Positions 45,046-57,799 of a stretch of DNA of 64,000 nucleotides are shown here, piece after piece; the stretch's first letter is position 1, and each line of letters starts with the position of its first letter. The notes under the pieces are model-generated. The model saw only the letters and a program-made list of their open reading frames with translations. It did no database searches and was not told the DNA's origin. The stretch comes from Sorghum bicolor (lineage: Eukaryota; Streptophyta; Magnoliopsida; Poales; Poaceae): assembly GCF_000003195.3 (NCBI RefSeq), contig NC_012878.2, positions 6,142,462-6,206,461 of the forward strand. The letters are read 5' to 3'. The position numbers and the translations under genes are program-made.

Positions 45046-47865
45046 TGTAAGTGTAATCAAGCTCTAAGTGGGTTTTGGTGATGTTGATAACATAATTAAA
45101 GAACTAATGACTTTGACAAGTGTATGACAGCATAACATCAGTCATGGGTGCAAAACTGACAAAGGAGGAGACCCCCAAATTCGAATGGATGGTTTGCAAC
45201 AGCTTCAAGAGCAAGTTATTTCTTTTGCCTTTTGAAATTGAGTCATAGGACAAGCCGTACTATCAAGGAGGACACTAATAGTGGTTTGGGAGGAAACCAA
45301 GTGCTTATTTTACCTTACTTATCTCAGATTATTCCAGCCATAAATAGCCAGCTATGCTGAATTCCTTTCTGCTCTGGCCAGCGCGGAACCTCCGGGATCT
45401 GGTCGGAGGCTCCGGGGTCTGTCTGACCCAATCGTTGTGTGGGTGACGTGGATGGTACTTATATTATCCCCTTCGCCCCTGTTGACGGTAGATAAGTACT
45501 CTTTTCAACCATCAACATAGCATGAGAAAGGACTTAAATCAGAATACTATCTAGCTATAGGGGTTATCACTAACAGAATTCCACAAGTTTTGGTGATTGT
45601 CTATTTTTACAGGGGGTTATCAGAATAAGAACAAAGGGAGGTCTACATGTCTGATTTACATAGAGAGATTACGTGAAACATCAACTCAGAAATACTCCAG
45701 AAGACTTGGGAAGACACCACCTGAAAGATGGAGCTCGCCTACCATAGGGCAGGGGCGGCCGCCCGGAGAGATCCACCAATCAGGGTGAACCTCGTGGATC
45801 CTGCCTCCACAGCCTTTGAGAAGTAATCTTAAGCGTACATTTAAGTCGGTTTGATCCAATGGCTATGGTGCTTTCTAGGAGGCTATAAATAAGACCCTAA
45901 CCCCCCTAGAGAGAATCAAGAAGAATTCTCTGAGAAGATCAAGAGAAGAATTAGACAGAGAGGGGTCCCTCGAATGGATCTGTCTCTATAGGGTTCTTAG
46001 CAACCATCTCAATTAGATCTCTATAGTTCTTTAGCATAGCTACATAGGAATAGATTTAGAAGGAGTCAAGTCAATCTTGAGGTCTGAATCTATATCTTCA
46101 GTTCTTGGTAAACTCTTATTCTCTTTGTTATATTTATATTAATTTTTGCTACTATAAATATGGCTTTGATCTATTTGATTATATCATAATTGACTTTATT
46201 CTATTTGCTTATGTTCTCAATTATATTGTTATCAGTTTACTTTGATTATATGATTATCATAGTTAAATTAGAATTATATTTATGCATAGGATCGTATAGC
46301 GCTTACTCATTAGGGCGATGGGTAAGTGATAGATATTGTGTAGGTGAGGTGCCTAGACCGTATTTATCTGCGATTACCCCTTATAGTACGGAGCTTGAGG
46401 TAGATCGCGAGAGTGACAGTCCTGTTGAGTCCTTTGTATTCCTTCTCCTGATTATAAGGTTTGTAGAGCACTATTATTATAGGGAAGTGATTGCTATGTT
46501 CATAATATTTCTCGCTAATATCACTATACATAGATATAACATTTTCTAGTGATAATGCTAGGTGTACTTACACTAATCAATGCTTTGACAGTATAGTTTA
46601 GGATTTATTCTTGTAGATTGTCCTAATACCATGCTAGTGCTATAGACTTAGAGTAATCTAACTGAGATGATTATCATATTTATCATATGGCTATGAATTC
46701 TTACTTATCATTTGTCACTTATTATTCATATTCATATATTTATCTCATATGACACTTACCCTGCATGAGAGATAGATAAAGACATGGTTAAGGTCTCCAT
46801 GATTACATGCCGTGCTCATAGCTCATTATCCATTGCAAGTCCCTTCCCAGTGGTAAAAATATCAATAGCGATATCTAGAATACTCCTGGTTAAAATGCTA
46901 CAATGGTATTATCTCTGCGCTTGCGGATTTATTTATTTATTTATTTATTTCTAGAAAAGCATATAGATTTAATACCAGCACTTCTACATCATGTTAGGGA
47001 TGACAACCTAGCTTAAGTGATGTTAAGTAATTTTGACGCCGTTGCTAAGGATAGGTTTAAGAGTCTATTTTTAGTAATTGCGTTAAGAATTGTCAGCAGC
47101 CCCCAACGGTTATCTGTTCCTCATTCACTCAGACTTACGACAGAAGCTCTCTCTCTTCCCAAGCTCAGTGCTTCAACTCCCTTGCTCAAATCGTTGTGAT
47201 TACTTGAGGGATTTGACTCTAGAGAGTGTGAGAAACCTCAAGAAGATCATCCTTCTCTGTTCCCGTGCACTTGGTGAATCCCTAGTCGCTTTGTGTGTTC
47301 GTTACTCTTGGATCTTGGCTCCTAGACGGCTAGCGGTCGACCGAGAGCTCCCAATCCGTTGTGGTTGAGCACCGAGAAGTTTGTATTACCCTTTATGATT
47401 TAGTGCAACCCTCCAACTTATTGCCTTGGTGATAGGTTGGAGATGAGAAGCGAGTTGTAGGAGACTCCATAGCCTTTGTGGCGAACCAAACCATGGAAAA
47501 ATTACTTGTGTGTCTTGTGATTGAGTTTGGTGCAGCCTTTACTTGTGATTTGTTTGTTCCTTAGGTTTTGCATCCGATCTACTTTGTCCATATCATTTAG
47601 GTGAATCTAGCTGTTCAAATAGCTCAACACATTCAACAGGAAGACTGGTATTTAGAATTGTTCTGTTTTTCATTCATTATATTCTGCTGTAGTTTATCTG
47701 TGTACTCTGATCCCCGGAGGCTCCATGCATAACCCCGGAACCTCCGTGACCTCAGAACCTCCACACTAAGGCTCGGAGGCTCCGCGTTCTGACTGTTTTG
47801 AAGGTTGTTAAATTTCAGAAAAAGGCCTATTCCCCCCCCTCTAGGTCACTTGCCAGATCCTTTCA
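45046..47865 (+). mobile_element. SIRE/Maximus-type copia solo LTR with a nested gypsy LTR
   Basis: It starts TGTAAGTGTAATCAAGC and ends GATCCTTTCA, flanked by CTAAC on both sides. Near the end it carries TTCCCCCCCCTCTAGG, the hallmark of SIRE/Maximus LTR ends, and a motif CGGAGGCTCCG repeated at 45390-45420 and 47720-47800. Without the nested element it is 1196 bp. There is no internal region, so the full element was removed by LTR-LTR recombination. Confidence 0.85.
45480..47098 (+). mobile_element. Gypsy-type solo LTR nested in the copia solo LTR, TSD GCCCC
   Basis: It starts TGTTGACGGTAGATAAGT and ends GTCAGCA. GCCCC flanks both sides (45475-45479 and 47099-47103). Inside are a GGCTATAAATAAGACCC promoter-like box (45884-45900) and an AT-rich part with (ATTT)n at 46930-46950. 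Length 1619 bp, no ORF with a domain. The left and right copia sequences join smoothly once this and one GCCCC are removed. Gypsy lineage is from recalled LTR similarity. Confidence 0.85.
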
Positions 47866-47870
47866 CTAAC

Positions 47871-49138
47871 CAAATGAGGCAATTCGATTATCTGACTATA
47901 TGTAGATAAGTTGCTAAAAACACAATCCATGGCATGCCTCTCTTGATCACTAAGTCTCTTCTGGTCACATTATGTTAAAATCACTAAGACCGTTGCCAAC
48001 CAAAAGCAAGTGTTGTGGCTCGTGAGTCATCAAGTCTCACCACCACGGCCACCTGACTCTTTCGGTTAGGTAAACACCATGTCCACTATATAATTTCTCC
48101 GGGACTCTCCTTGTCCCCTACATATCAAGTCGTCGTTGCTCCACGTGAAGAACAGAGGGTTGACGCCTAGGAGACCACCAATGTCTCCATTGGGAGGTCA
48201 CCAAGACCTTATTACATGCTACTCCCTAGGAGTAGTTACTCCCATGTGTGTATCTCTAGATTTACGATATATATGGTCCAACGAAGTATATGTAGACGTA
48301 GTATATGATCATACTAAATCATCTAGGATAGTATGTATATCAAGTATGCAAGTATACATGGTCATGAATGATATTGAACGTTGTTCAGTAGTGCTTAGCA
48401 TTTTTTTCTGCTCAGTTTTAACTTGCGGTGTAGAATAATATTCTACACCTAGGGTGTAGAATAGCGCTACCGTGTATATATATACACACACACACACACA
48501 CACAGACACACACATTTTGTAATCTTGTATTAAATATTTTTGCTAGTAAATGAACTCAAATGAAAGAAGTTTGAAAGTTTTACATCTTGTTCAGCACTAT
48601 AATTTTGGTACATGTGGATGTATCTCAGTCCAATGTTGCTTCAAAACTTGAAAGATTTGGTATCAAAATATGTGAATTTAAAACAAATAGTTGAGACTCC
48701 AAATAAAAACTCAACATCAACAAACTTGTAGACTTTGTTGGCCGCTACAACTTTATTATTAACCATGTGAACATCAAGATTGTTTGATAATTTTGAATTT
48801 TGAATTTTAAAATCTAAGAACATAAAACACATATTCAAGACTCTAAGCAACTTCAAATATTTAGGACTATATATTATAAACCTATTATATTTAGAGATTT
48901 TCACTTTGCAAAAGACAATAACCACTAAAAAAATGACATCCAAACATTTCTCTTTTTTATCTAGAATCCATATTCTAAATTCACTATCTAGAATCCACAT
49001 GAGAATGAGATATAAACATGCCCTATGTCTTTGCTTCAACCTCCTGACCACACAAGTCATGCTAGTGTGCGTCCGTGATGAGCCACCCCTCCATCATAGT
49101 GCATCTTCTCCCACAACAACCTCTTGTGCTTCCACATG
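47871..49138. other. AT-rich intergenic DNA with an (AC)n tract and a palindrome
   Basis: (AC)n lies at 48484-48514. A perfect 23-base palindrome lies at 48427-48449 and half of it is repeated at about 48453. Short frames lack domains. Confidence 0.45.
48427..48449. repeat. Perfect palindrome with GGTGTAGAATA arms
   Basis: GGTGTAGAATA, one central A/T, then TATTCTACACC. It is followed by another GGTGTAGAATAG. Confidence 0.8.
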
Positions 49139-49281
49139 TTTTTTTGAAGGGGATCAGTAGGGAAATCCCCTACCTATTTTTTTGTATTTCAATTGAATAA
49201 AGGAATGTTCTGTACAAGAAGAAAAAGAGCAAAGCAAAAATAAATTACATGGCTCATAGGCCCAAAAGAGGAAAAAAAGGC

Positions 49282-52200
49282 TTAGAGGAAACTATCTCTC
49301 CAGACTGTTAATGGGATTCTTCTCTTTTTGTTGGCCTTGATGCACAACAGGTCCAACTCATCCTTGAATCTGCTTCTCCAGAGTGACAGGCTACAAGATC
49401 TATTATAAAAAATGATGGAATTTCTCAAAGTCCAAGTAACCCAACAACCAGTAATGACTATTTCCTGGAAGATGGCATTTCCAAACTGTCTTTTAGCTTC
49501 TAATACCATGTCCAGGGGTGGTAGATTCAGGTTCCAATTAATTGATATGGAATTCCAGCAAGCCTGACTGAAAGTACATCCAAAGAAGAGGTGTAAGCTA
49601 GTCTCCTTAGAGCCTGTGGAGCAGAGCACACATCTATATCCGTCCAGGTGCATGTTTTTCCTTCTTAACAGGTTTCTTGTGCTCAGTCTGTCTCTAAGAA
49701 GTAACCAGAAGAAAAACTTATGTTTGCCAAGGTTGCTGGAGGACCAAAGCCAAGAGAAGAGTGGAGAAGCTTCTTCCACATTCTGAGTAAGGGCTTTGTA
49801 AACTTTCTTGCTGCTGAAATATCTGTTGTTGCTAGGGAGTTTCCAAATATCAATCACATTTTCATCCCAATCTCTACTTAATTCGAAGTTCAGAAGGTCA
49901 CTTAATTGTCTAGCAGCTTGAGTTGATAGCGGCAGTCTAAAGTTCACTTCCATTTCATGATCAAGGAAGAATCTGATGGAGCATTTGGGTTTCCTGCTAA
50001 AGGAGAAGAGTTGAGGATATTTGTCTTTCAGGGCTGTTGGGCACCAATTGCCCGACCAGAAAAGGACACTGTTTCCTCGATTGGGTGTGCATTCTGTGAG
50101 TTTGCTCTATTCTCCAAATAGTTTTAAGACTTCTTTCCACCAGAAAGATCTAACTAGGCTTCTTGCTTGTGGGGGAGATTGATTGCTGCAATATAACTTG
50201 GACCATGTCAATTTCACCCAGGGGAGTTCTGCATGATTGTAGAACTTATTTAAATGCTTCATCAACAAGGCATCATTCTGTTTTTCAATGTCTATAATGC
50301 TCAATCCTCCCTTGTTTCTGGCCTTGCAAGTTATCTCCTAGGCCACTAAGCAGGAGCCTTTTCTATTGATGTCACCCTTGCTCCAAAGGCAGTGCTTTCT
50401 GTATTTATCTATCTGCTTGACAACCTGTGGAGGAAGCTTGAGACTGCACATATAGAAGGTGGGGAGAGCAGTGAGGACAGAATTAACTAGGATTAGCCTT
50501 CCATCATAAGATAGCAATCTGCTGAACCCTGATAGTCTTCTTTCAATTCTACTAAGGAGAGGGGTGAAGTCCTCTACAGTAGGTTTTGTAGTGCCTAAAG
50601 GGAGCCCCAGATATGTGAGGCATGGTGCCTACATGGTAACCAAAGGTCCGGGCCAGATGTTGGGCTCTTTCATTTGTCATGTTTATAGGTACTAGGAATG
50701 ATTTGCTGAAATTTACATGTAGGCCACAAGAGTCATAGAAGGTCCTAAGGAGACCTTTCAAGTTGAAGAGTGTTCTGGCATTGTCGGGTAGGACTAGCAA
50801 GGTGTCATCAGCATATTGAAGGATGGGGAAGTCTGCTCCAAAATTATCTAAGATGGGGTGGGTCAGGACTCCCATTAACCATGCTTTGTTGATAATACTT
50901 TGTAGCAGGTCAGAAGCCAGGACAAAGAGAAGGGGGGATAGTGGGTCACCTTGTCTCACACCCCTTTTGCATGTAAAGACCTTACCAGGTATACCATTCA
51001 GGAGGATGGAGGAAGTGCCTGATCCTAGAATGTTTTCAATCCATTTGATCCATTTGTCAGGAAAACCCCTATGTTTCATGACCTGGATGATGACTTGGTG
51101 CTCTAGTTTGTCAAAGGCCTTTTCAAAATCCAGTTTTAAAATGACTATTTCCTTTTTGGAGTGATGACAGAGGTGCAAAAACTGGAAGGCCCATGCAAGG
51201 CAGTCTTGGATAGTTCTACCCTTGATGAAGCTATATTGGTTCTGGTGCACTAGCTCAAGAATCACTCTCTGTAGCCTGATGGAGAGTATTTTGGTTATGC
51301 ATTTGAGGCTGTAATTGAACAGAGATATTGGTCTAAAGTCGTCAACCTTTTCTCGATTTTCGTTTTTGGGGATCAGGGCAATCACTGAGGAGTTGATGCT
51401 GCTAATATCTACATTATCACTGCAGAAGTCCATCAAAAGTCTGGTAAAGTCTACCTTTATAATATTCTAGCATTTTTTGATGAATAAACCATTGAAACCA
51501 TCTGGTCCTGGGGCATGATTGTTTGGGAGGCATCTAATAATAGAGTCAATTTCCTCTTGGGTGAAGTTGCTGTCAATGTCTTCCAGGTTGTGTCTCTAAA
51601 GAAGGGATCCTAGATCAAAGGAGATGTTGGTGAACTCACTGTGACCAAGTCTTTCTTTGAAGGATGTCCAGAGAAGATTTGCTTTCTGTTCATGATCAGA
51701 AATTTGGTTGTCATTATGATTGCACAATGATACAATAAAGTTCATTTTACGTGATATCGTGGCTATACTGTGGAAGAAACTAGCGTTCTCATCCCCCAAA
51801 TTGACCCATTTAGTTTTGTTGCGCTGCCTCCAGTAGATTCTCTTGGATTCAAGAAGGTTTGAGAGATGTGCTTTCACAAGATTTCTAAAGTTTTTCTCCA
51901 TTCTTGACAACATTCTCTGCACCTCTAGTCCATCAAGCAAAAGGAGAACCCATTTGGAGTTATATATGAGCTTATTCAGGTTGGAAAGTTTTTTGCTCCA
52001 GTTTCTTAGACTAGCTCTGACCTGTTTGAGTTTGGAGGAGAGATTTCTGGCAGCATTGCCAAAAACTGGGGAATTGTTCCAATTGAGTTCAACTGTCTAT
52101 AGGAAGCCTGGGTGCTGAGTCCAGTAGTTTTCAAATCTGAAGGTCTTTGCTTTGGGGATCCCACTACCAATATGTAGAACAAAAGGGATATGATCCGAGG

Positions 52201-52882
52201 TGGGTCTGGATAGTGGTTGGACAAAGGTTGCTGGGAAGGATAAAGTCCAATTACTGCATGTGAAGACCCAATCAAGTTTTACCAAAAGGGGGTCAGATTG
52301 CATGTTGCTCTAGGTGTAATTTCTTCCACTAAAGGGAATTTCCACAAGATCTAAATCTGAGATCATCTCATTGAAGAGGTTCATCTCTCCTAGGTCCCCT
52401 CCAGGTTTGTTTCTGTTTTCAGGGTTTCTGATGAGGTTGAAATCCCCTCCTAAAACCCAAGTCTGATAGTTATCTGTATCCAGGTTCATCAGCCAAGTGA
52501 TGAAGGGTAGTTTCTGTGCAGACTGAGAGGGTCCATAGATGTTAGTCACATGGATGCTTTTATTGTCGAATCTCCCTAGAAGGTTAACTGTGACAGAGTA
52601 TGAATTGTTCTGAACAACTCTACCATCAAAGAGTCTACTGTTCCAGACCGTGAGGAGCCCTCGAGAGGATCCTATAGATGGAGCAAAAGCAAAACTGTCC
52701 AGATTTTTAGGACAAAATTTCTTGAGATAGTAGGGGTCAAAGTTTTCTCTTTTTGTTTCCTGCAAACATAAAACTTGGCAAGCACTTTCAATAGTCTTGT
52801 CCCTGATTGCGTCCCATTTTTTATGGGAGTTGATGCCTCTTATGTTCCAAAACAAGATTTTGATGTGTCTGTTGTTATTCAT
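49282..52882 (-). pseudogene. LINE 2 ORF2: endonuclease and reverse transcriptase, broken
   Basis: Segments in changing frames give the endonuclease (52882-52310: ILFWNIRGIN, LCLQETKREN, VLGGDFNLI), a middle linker (52303-51596), the reverse transcriptase (51436-50552: [57 protein letters not shown]), and the zinc-binding RT-associated domain (49953-49282: FFFWLLLRDRLSTRNLL, CVLCSTGSKETSLHLF). At least six frameshifts or stops occur. No RNase H follows. Confidence 0.8.
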
Positions 52883-53239
52883 GATAAAATAATCTTGTAG
52901 GGGATAAATTTTGCGTCCCTAGAGCCAAAAGAGAGAAAGGGGTCGAAGCATTAAACACAGCACATATGGATAACAAGATGGCAAATTGTAACCCGAATAA
53001 GTAGCAGAAACAGACCAAATTGATAAAGATCACAGAGTACAGGCAAAAGATGGTGTCAACACACCGATTACAGCAGAATGTATCTAAGTTATTCAACCAG
53101 TACGCAGACTGGGGGTGATCATCAACTAGAACTGAAGTAAAGCGTGACTCTACTACCAGGACCCATCCTGGTCCAAAAAGCTTGATATACGACTTATTCA
53201 TCGATGTCATCATGCTTCAGGAGGGCAGCTGAGACACTC

Positions 53240-55060
53240 TCAGGCTGAATCTGTAGGAACCCCTCCCCAATTCCTTGGAGGATGTCTTGGGGCAGGGGTA
53301 AAGCCTGGTGGGATCATGGTAAGAGGCACGGGTTCATCCTCAGTTTTAGCAGTTGTCTTGGACTTCTCAGCCTTTTTGTTCTTCTTCTTGGACGGTCTGG
53401 CATCAGCCTGGGCAGGCTCCTTGGCTTTCTTGGCACTTCTGGCATCTTTGTAACCATCTGCTTTGATTGAGAGCCTGTTACTGCGCCTTAGGAAGCTATC
53501 ATCAAGTTGTTCTTTCACCTTCACTGTCTTCTTCTTCTTGGGTGTCTTAAAAACAGCAGGCACCTCTTCTAAGATCTCCAACTCCTTTTCAGATTCTTCA
53601 CCCCCCTCTATGTCAGCAGCAATCATCTCCTCAACATCATCAATTGTCATATCAACATCAGGATTTCTCTCTTCGCTCTCTTCTTCCTCACTGTCCAGAT
53701 AGTCAAGAGCGATCTTCTTCAGGGCCTGGTCACCAAACTGGGGGTAAAGAGCAAAGGCCAAATGGATTAGGAGATGAGAGTCATTGAAATAGTCAGGAAT
53801 TGGAGTACTGTAGTCAATTTATAGGATCTCAATGGATCGAAAAGGAGTAGATGAGGGTGATGAGTAGATGATAAAGGATACCTTTACTTTCAGGAGGGAG
53901 GGGATCTCTCTGATCAGAGGCTCCTTTTCGGCAGCAGGTCCCACTATGACAGATTTCAGTCGGGGTGTTTGTCTAACACCTCTGTGATTGATTGATGATC
54001 CAGGTACTCCCTCAGCATGGGGGTATCCTTGGTTTTCTTCTCCGGGTTGGGTATGCTGTGTTCCTTCAGATCATGGCTCTATGTGATGGTTTTGTCTGGG
54101 TCGCTGACAAGTGGTGCAGCTCTCTGTTGCCAACGACCACGATCATCATGTTCTACATTTTTGTTCCCTCCGCTGTTGGATCCCACCTGGATGTTGGCTG
54201 ACCCAGCAGGTGCAGCTGGTCCCATCCATCTAGGAGCCTGTGGTGGGATGGGGTCTAGGGGTCCTAGAGATACATATGCATCTTCATCCATCAGCTCCTG
54301 CACACCCTGATGCTTAAGCACATAACATGGTACGGTCCAGGATCTTCCTGTCTGAGGAACTCCAGCATTAACTTTGATGGAGTCTGGTATTTTGGCATCA
54401 TCATTCAGATAAACTTTGACAATCACTCTAGCAACATTTTCCATCTCATGCCAGTCTACCATAATTCCAAAACCCGAGACTGCCTTACATGGCTGAGTTT
54501 TTGAGATCTTCTGGGTAGGCCACTAGCAGTACCCAAGCTTCACGATCTAGCTGAAAGGATCTAGCATTTTCTGTAGCATCATGCTTGACTAGAGACATTG
54601 CATAGTTGCCAAATTGAAAGATAGGACCAAGAAATCTTTCTCTGTCAAGAGGACTCAGGAATCTTACACAGGCATCTCCGATAGCGCAGGGAAGAATCTC
54701 TGTGGTCCGGGCTTGGTGCACTTCATGGAAGAAGGTGCGCAGACCTTCAGCCAGGTGCTTGAAGTCTCTCTTGTCCACCGGTGGGTTGAGCTTCACAATC
54801 GCCAGGTCTTCGTTACAGAGGGTGTAGCATCCCGTAACGAAAACCTCCTGGTGCAGATGTGGACGGTGGGAACGGTCCTCCAGGGTGAAACCCTCCGGGA
54901 TGAAGGGGCGAGGATCGCAGGCCCAGTTCGCCATTGACGGGTCACCGATGTGGGGTTGAACAGTGGCGTCAGGGATGAACTGGGGGACGGAGGGTTGGTT
55001 CACCGATAAAAACCAAGCAATTAGGCTTGATTCTTTGTTAACCCACACGTCACCTACCAT
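53240..55060 (-). pseudogene. LINE 2 ORF1 (DUF7597-like first ORF), broken
   Basis: Three open segments in different frames: 55060-54485 (191 codons; MANWACDPRPFIPEGF, VFVTGCYTLCNEDLA, FGNYAMSLVKHDATENARSF), 54462-54079 (VDWHEMENVARVIVKVYLND) and 53761-53240 (acidic, Lys-rich, with KTPKKKKTVKVKEQLDDSF). The first segment resembles the N-terminal domain found in the first ORF of many grass LINEs. The last part is low-complexity. Frameshifts separate the segments; assignment of the DUF number is from memory. Confidence 0.6.
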
Positions 55061-55222
55061 TCAAAAATAGCCCCATTAAATTTGAGAATTAATCTAGAAA
55101 ATACAAGCGCGCTAGTGTCAAATGATCAAAAACTTAAATTTGGGCATGGGGGTGGGGGGATGTGTTCACCAATGAAAAGCCATGTGACAATGGATGTTAT
55201 ATTAGGATCCAGGAATCATGAT

Positions 55223-55450
55223 ACACTACTTAATTAAAATACAATTTTCAGAGGCGCATATAATTTTTTCTAGCTGTGGTTGGATAAAGAGATACCTTAA
55301 ATTTTAAAATGATTTAATAGACAGACCTCTCCTAAAAATCGATTACACCAATCGCCTCTAAAAATATCATCTATTTTCACGTTCGGGTTGGTAACATCAA
55401 CCCCTTCCCGAAATAGAGGCCGATGTCGTTATCTTTGTAAAAAAAAAAGT
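55223..55450. mobile_element. CACTA-like short element or remnant
   Basis: It starts CACTACTTAATTAAAATAC and has TCAGAGGCG, AAAATCGATTACACCAATCG and CCTCTAAAAATA, the alternating subterminal repeat style of CACTA elements. The right side ends AAAAAAAAAGTG, a poor match to CACTA, and no 3-bp duplication was found. It lies between LINE 2 and the germin-like gene. Confidence 0.35.
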
Positions 55451-55808
55451 GTATCGCTTGTCCTATCCATCGCCCATCCCGATCAATCTAACAATATGCA
55501 GAGCAAGACGAGGCCTTTTGTTCATCAAAGCTGGTCCCATTAATTTGTTCATCCCTGGACCATGCATGCATGCACAGCTGGCAACGCTTGTCTACTCGCT
55601 CCTTTCGTCCAAATACTCCCAAATAGCGCCATGCCCATGCAACCTCACGAACACTGCTAGCCTCATGCCTCTCATCCTAATCCAAAAATCTTCACTCACA
55701 TTAACAGCTGTTAATTAACGTACCCTGCTGTCATTTTTTCTTCTCTACACATGTACAACTAGTCAGCTACACATACACTGATGATACACTACGCCCTAGC
55801 TTCTTTCC

Positions 55809-55816
55809 TATATAAA
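55809..55816 (+). promoter_or_regulatory. TATA box of the germin-like gene
   Basis: TATATAAAG lies 106-113 bases before the ATG at 55922. CCCTAGCTTC occurs on each side (55794-55803 and 55821-55830). Confidence 0.75.
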
Positions 55817-55921
55817 GAGGCCCTAGCTTCAAGCCTAGAATGCAACACACACTATACTCATCAGGTAATATAATAAAGCTATATATCTCGAGCTAGCTAG
55901 CTGGTGTGTAGTAATAAAATA

Positions 55922-56587
55922 ATGGGCGTTGCCATGGCCATCAGGACGGTGGTGTTGCTCCCCGCCGTGCTCACGCTCCTCTCCTTCCTCCTCCTACCCT
56001 TGGCCTCCCTGGCGCTGACGCAGGACTTCTGCGTGGCCGACCTGACCTGCAGCGACACGCCGGCGGGGTACCCGTGCAAGTCCAGCGTCACCGCCAACGA
56101 CTTCTACTACCACGGCCTGGCCGGGCAGGGCAAGATCAACCCGCTGATCAAGGCGGCCGTGACGCCGGCGTTCGTCGGCCAGTTCCCGGGCGTCAACGGG
56201 CTCGGCATCTCCGCGGCGAGGCTCGACATCGAGGTGGGCGGCGTGGTGCCGCTGCACACCCACCCGGCGGGCTCCGAGCTCCTCTTCGTGACCCAGGGCA
56301 CCGTCGCCGCCGGCTTCATCAGCTCCGGCTCCAACACCGTCTACACCAAGACGCTGTACGCCGGCGACGTCATGGTGTTCCCGCAGGGACTGCTCCACTA
56401 CCAGTACAACGCCGGCACCGGCCCCGCCGTCGGCCTCGTCGCCTTCAGCAGCTCCAACCCCGGCCTCCAGATCACCGACTTTGCCCTCTTTGCCAACAAC
56501 CTCCCGTCCGCCGTCGTGGAGAAGGTCACCTTCTTGGACGACGCGCAGGTCAAGAAGCTCAAGAGTGTGCTCGGCGGCAGCGGTTAA
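55922..56587 (+). CDS. Germin-like protein, secreted cupin
   Basis: A single-exon frame of 221 residues. A signal peptide (about 1-31) is followed by an N-terminal Cys pair (C37 and C52, with C43) and a cupin domain. Box 1 is [17 protein letters not shown] with metal ligands H112, H114 and E119. Box 2 is [16 protein letters not shown] with H159. All four manganese ligands and the two disulfide cysteines of germins are present, and the length is normal for the family. Germin-like proteins are apoplastic glycoproteins; some have oxalate oxidase or superoxide dismutase activity, but the family alone does not settle which. The ATG at 55922 is chosen because the frame upstream has no other ATG. 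The gene is very GC-rich at third positions; the long antisense frame is a shadow. Confidence 0.95.
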   Translation: MGVAMAIRTVVLLPAVLTLLSFLLLPLASLALTQDFCVADLTCSDTPAGYPCKSSVTANDFYYHGLAGQGKINPLIKAAVTPAFVGQFPGVNGLGISAARLDIEVGGVVPLHTHPAGSELLFVTQGTVAAGFISSGSNTVYTKTLYAGDVMVFPQGLLHYQYNAGTGPAVGLVAFSSSNPGLQITDFALFANNLPSAVVEKVTFLDDAQVKKLKSVLGGSG

Positions 56588-56943
56588 AACTTGTTTTTTT
56601 CTCGATGGAACGAAGCTGAGCATATGGTCGTCGATCGTCGCCTTGGTCTGTGTACGTCGTCATGGAATGGAACGTGTCTGCATGCATGCGTCGTGCACCT
56701 GTCGTCAATGTCAAAGTAGTCGTGGTGTATTTCATCTTACCCTTTTTATTCATGTATGTACTTTTCATTCAAGGATGTATTTGCAGTTCCATTGCAGTTT
56801 GCTGCAAGGGAAGAGAGTAAAATGTGCATCTGATTGGTTCTAATTATCTGTGTGGTCCATGTCATTTGTAAAGCTATATAATGACTGCTCATTTGGTTCA
56901 TTATAAGGCTACATTTCGTTGTTTGTCTAGTGCTTTATATATA
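56588..56943. other. 3' flank of the germin-like gene
   Basis: Likely 3' UTR followed by AT-rich DNA. No further gene. Confidence 0.5.
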
Positions 56944-57152
56944 TTTCCTCCAGGTTGGTAAAATAAGTCATTTTGGTAAGTTATTCAGTTTAAAAATGTA
57001 AAAGCCACCTGAAAAAGATTTGTCTTGAAAAATACTTTCATAAAAATCTACATATATCACTTTTCAATAAATATTTTTATAAAAATTTAAAGTTATGCTT
57101 TGATGAAGACTGTGTTTGTTGTCCAAAACTTCTTTTACCAACATGGAGGGAG
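56944..57152. mobile_element. Stowaway-like MITE downstream of the germin-like gene
   Basis: Flanked by TA. The left TTTCCTCCAGGTTGGTAAAATA pairs with the complement of TCTTTTACCAACATGGAGGGAG. Length 209 bp. Confidence 0.7.
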
Positions 57153-57154
57153 TA

Positions 57155-57799
57155 TACCTTTTTGTAGATACTGCGTGCCATTAATCGGTTCATTTAAATC
57201 CTACTGTTGAAATACGTATGTCATCTCACACCTAATGAACCTGTTTTAATGGACCAGTATCAACAATAAAATAGATGGTGTCACCATCAACACTACTCAG
57301 ATTGTTTCGTTGATACTAGCTCATTAGAATAGTTTTCATTATCCGATATGGAGGAAAAGAAGAGGTGGAGGATGATTATGAAGAGGCCCCGCCCAACTGG
57401 GTTTAGCCCTTGTAAGGCCTCCCTATATGTGGTCCATCTTTGCTTTATGGTGCATCATTGGCTTATATCACTCGCTGCATTGAGAATGAGTATATCTATC
57501 TATATATTCCTATTAATTCACCAAGTATTTCTTTGCTAAAGCCATCAAAAAACATCCCCCACTGAGAAGGCTCTGATCCATCCACCAAGAAAAGTGTACC
57601 AAAAAAATCATACCCGGTACAGATTTACTTCTAAGCCTTCTCTCTCTTTACTCACTCAAATCGAACAGTCAAGATTAAGTGTGTCAACCTCCTCATCCTC
57701 ACGCACGGAACCCCAGCCGCGCGACTCCTCGACTCCGCCCCATTCCACCGGGCTCCTCAGCTCTGCAGATCCCGCCAGCAGCCACCCCGACGCCCTGGC
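57155..57799. other. Intergenic DNA upstream of the split exon
   Basis: AT-rich to 57670, then GC-rich. No supported gene or repeat. Confidence 0.4.

Larger units (their letters stand above)
49139..55070 (-). mobile_element. Second L1-clade LINE, decayed, about 5.9 kb
   Basis: On the minus strand the order is ORF1 (about 55060-53240), ORF2 (52882-49282), and a 3' end ending in CTACTGATCCCCTTC with a seven-A tail (T-run 49139-49145), the usual 3' end form of plant L1 elements. Many stops and frameshifts are present in both ORFs. No TSD could be matched at the 5' side, so the 5' boundary (about 55070) is approximate. It carries no RNase H domain, unlike the LINE at 38389. Confidence 0.8.

Noticed and set aside
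49100..49138. TSD for the second LINE beside its poly-A tail
   Set aside because: The sequence before the T-run (GTGCTTCCACATG) has no match near 55070, so the duplication is lost or the 5' end lies elsewhere.
55994..56623. 209-codon minus-strand frame over the germin-like gene
   Set aside because: Antisense shadow of a GC-rich coding exon with full germin motifs.
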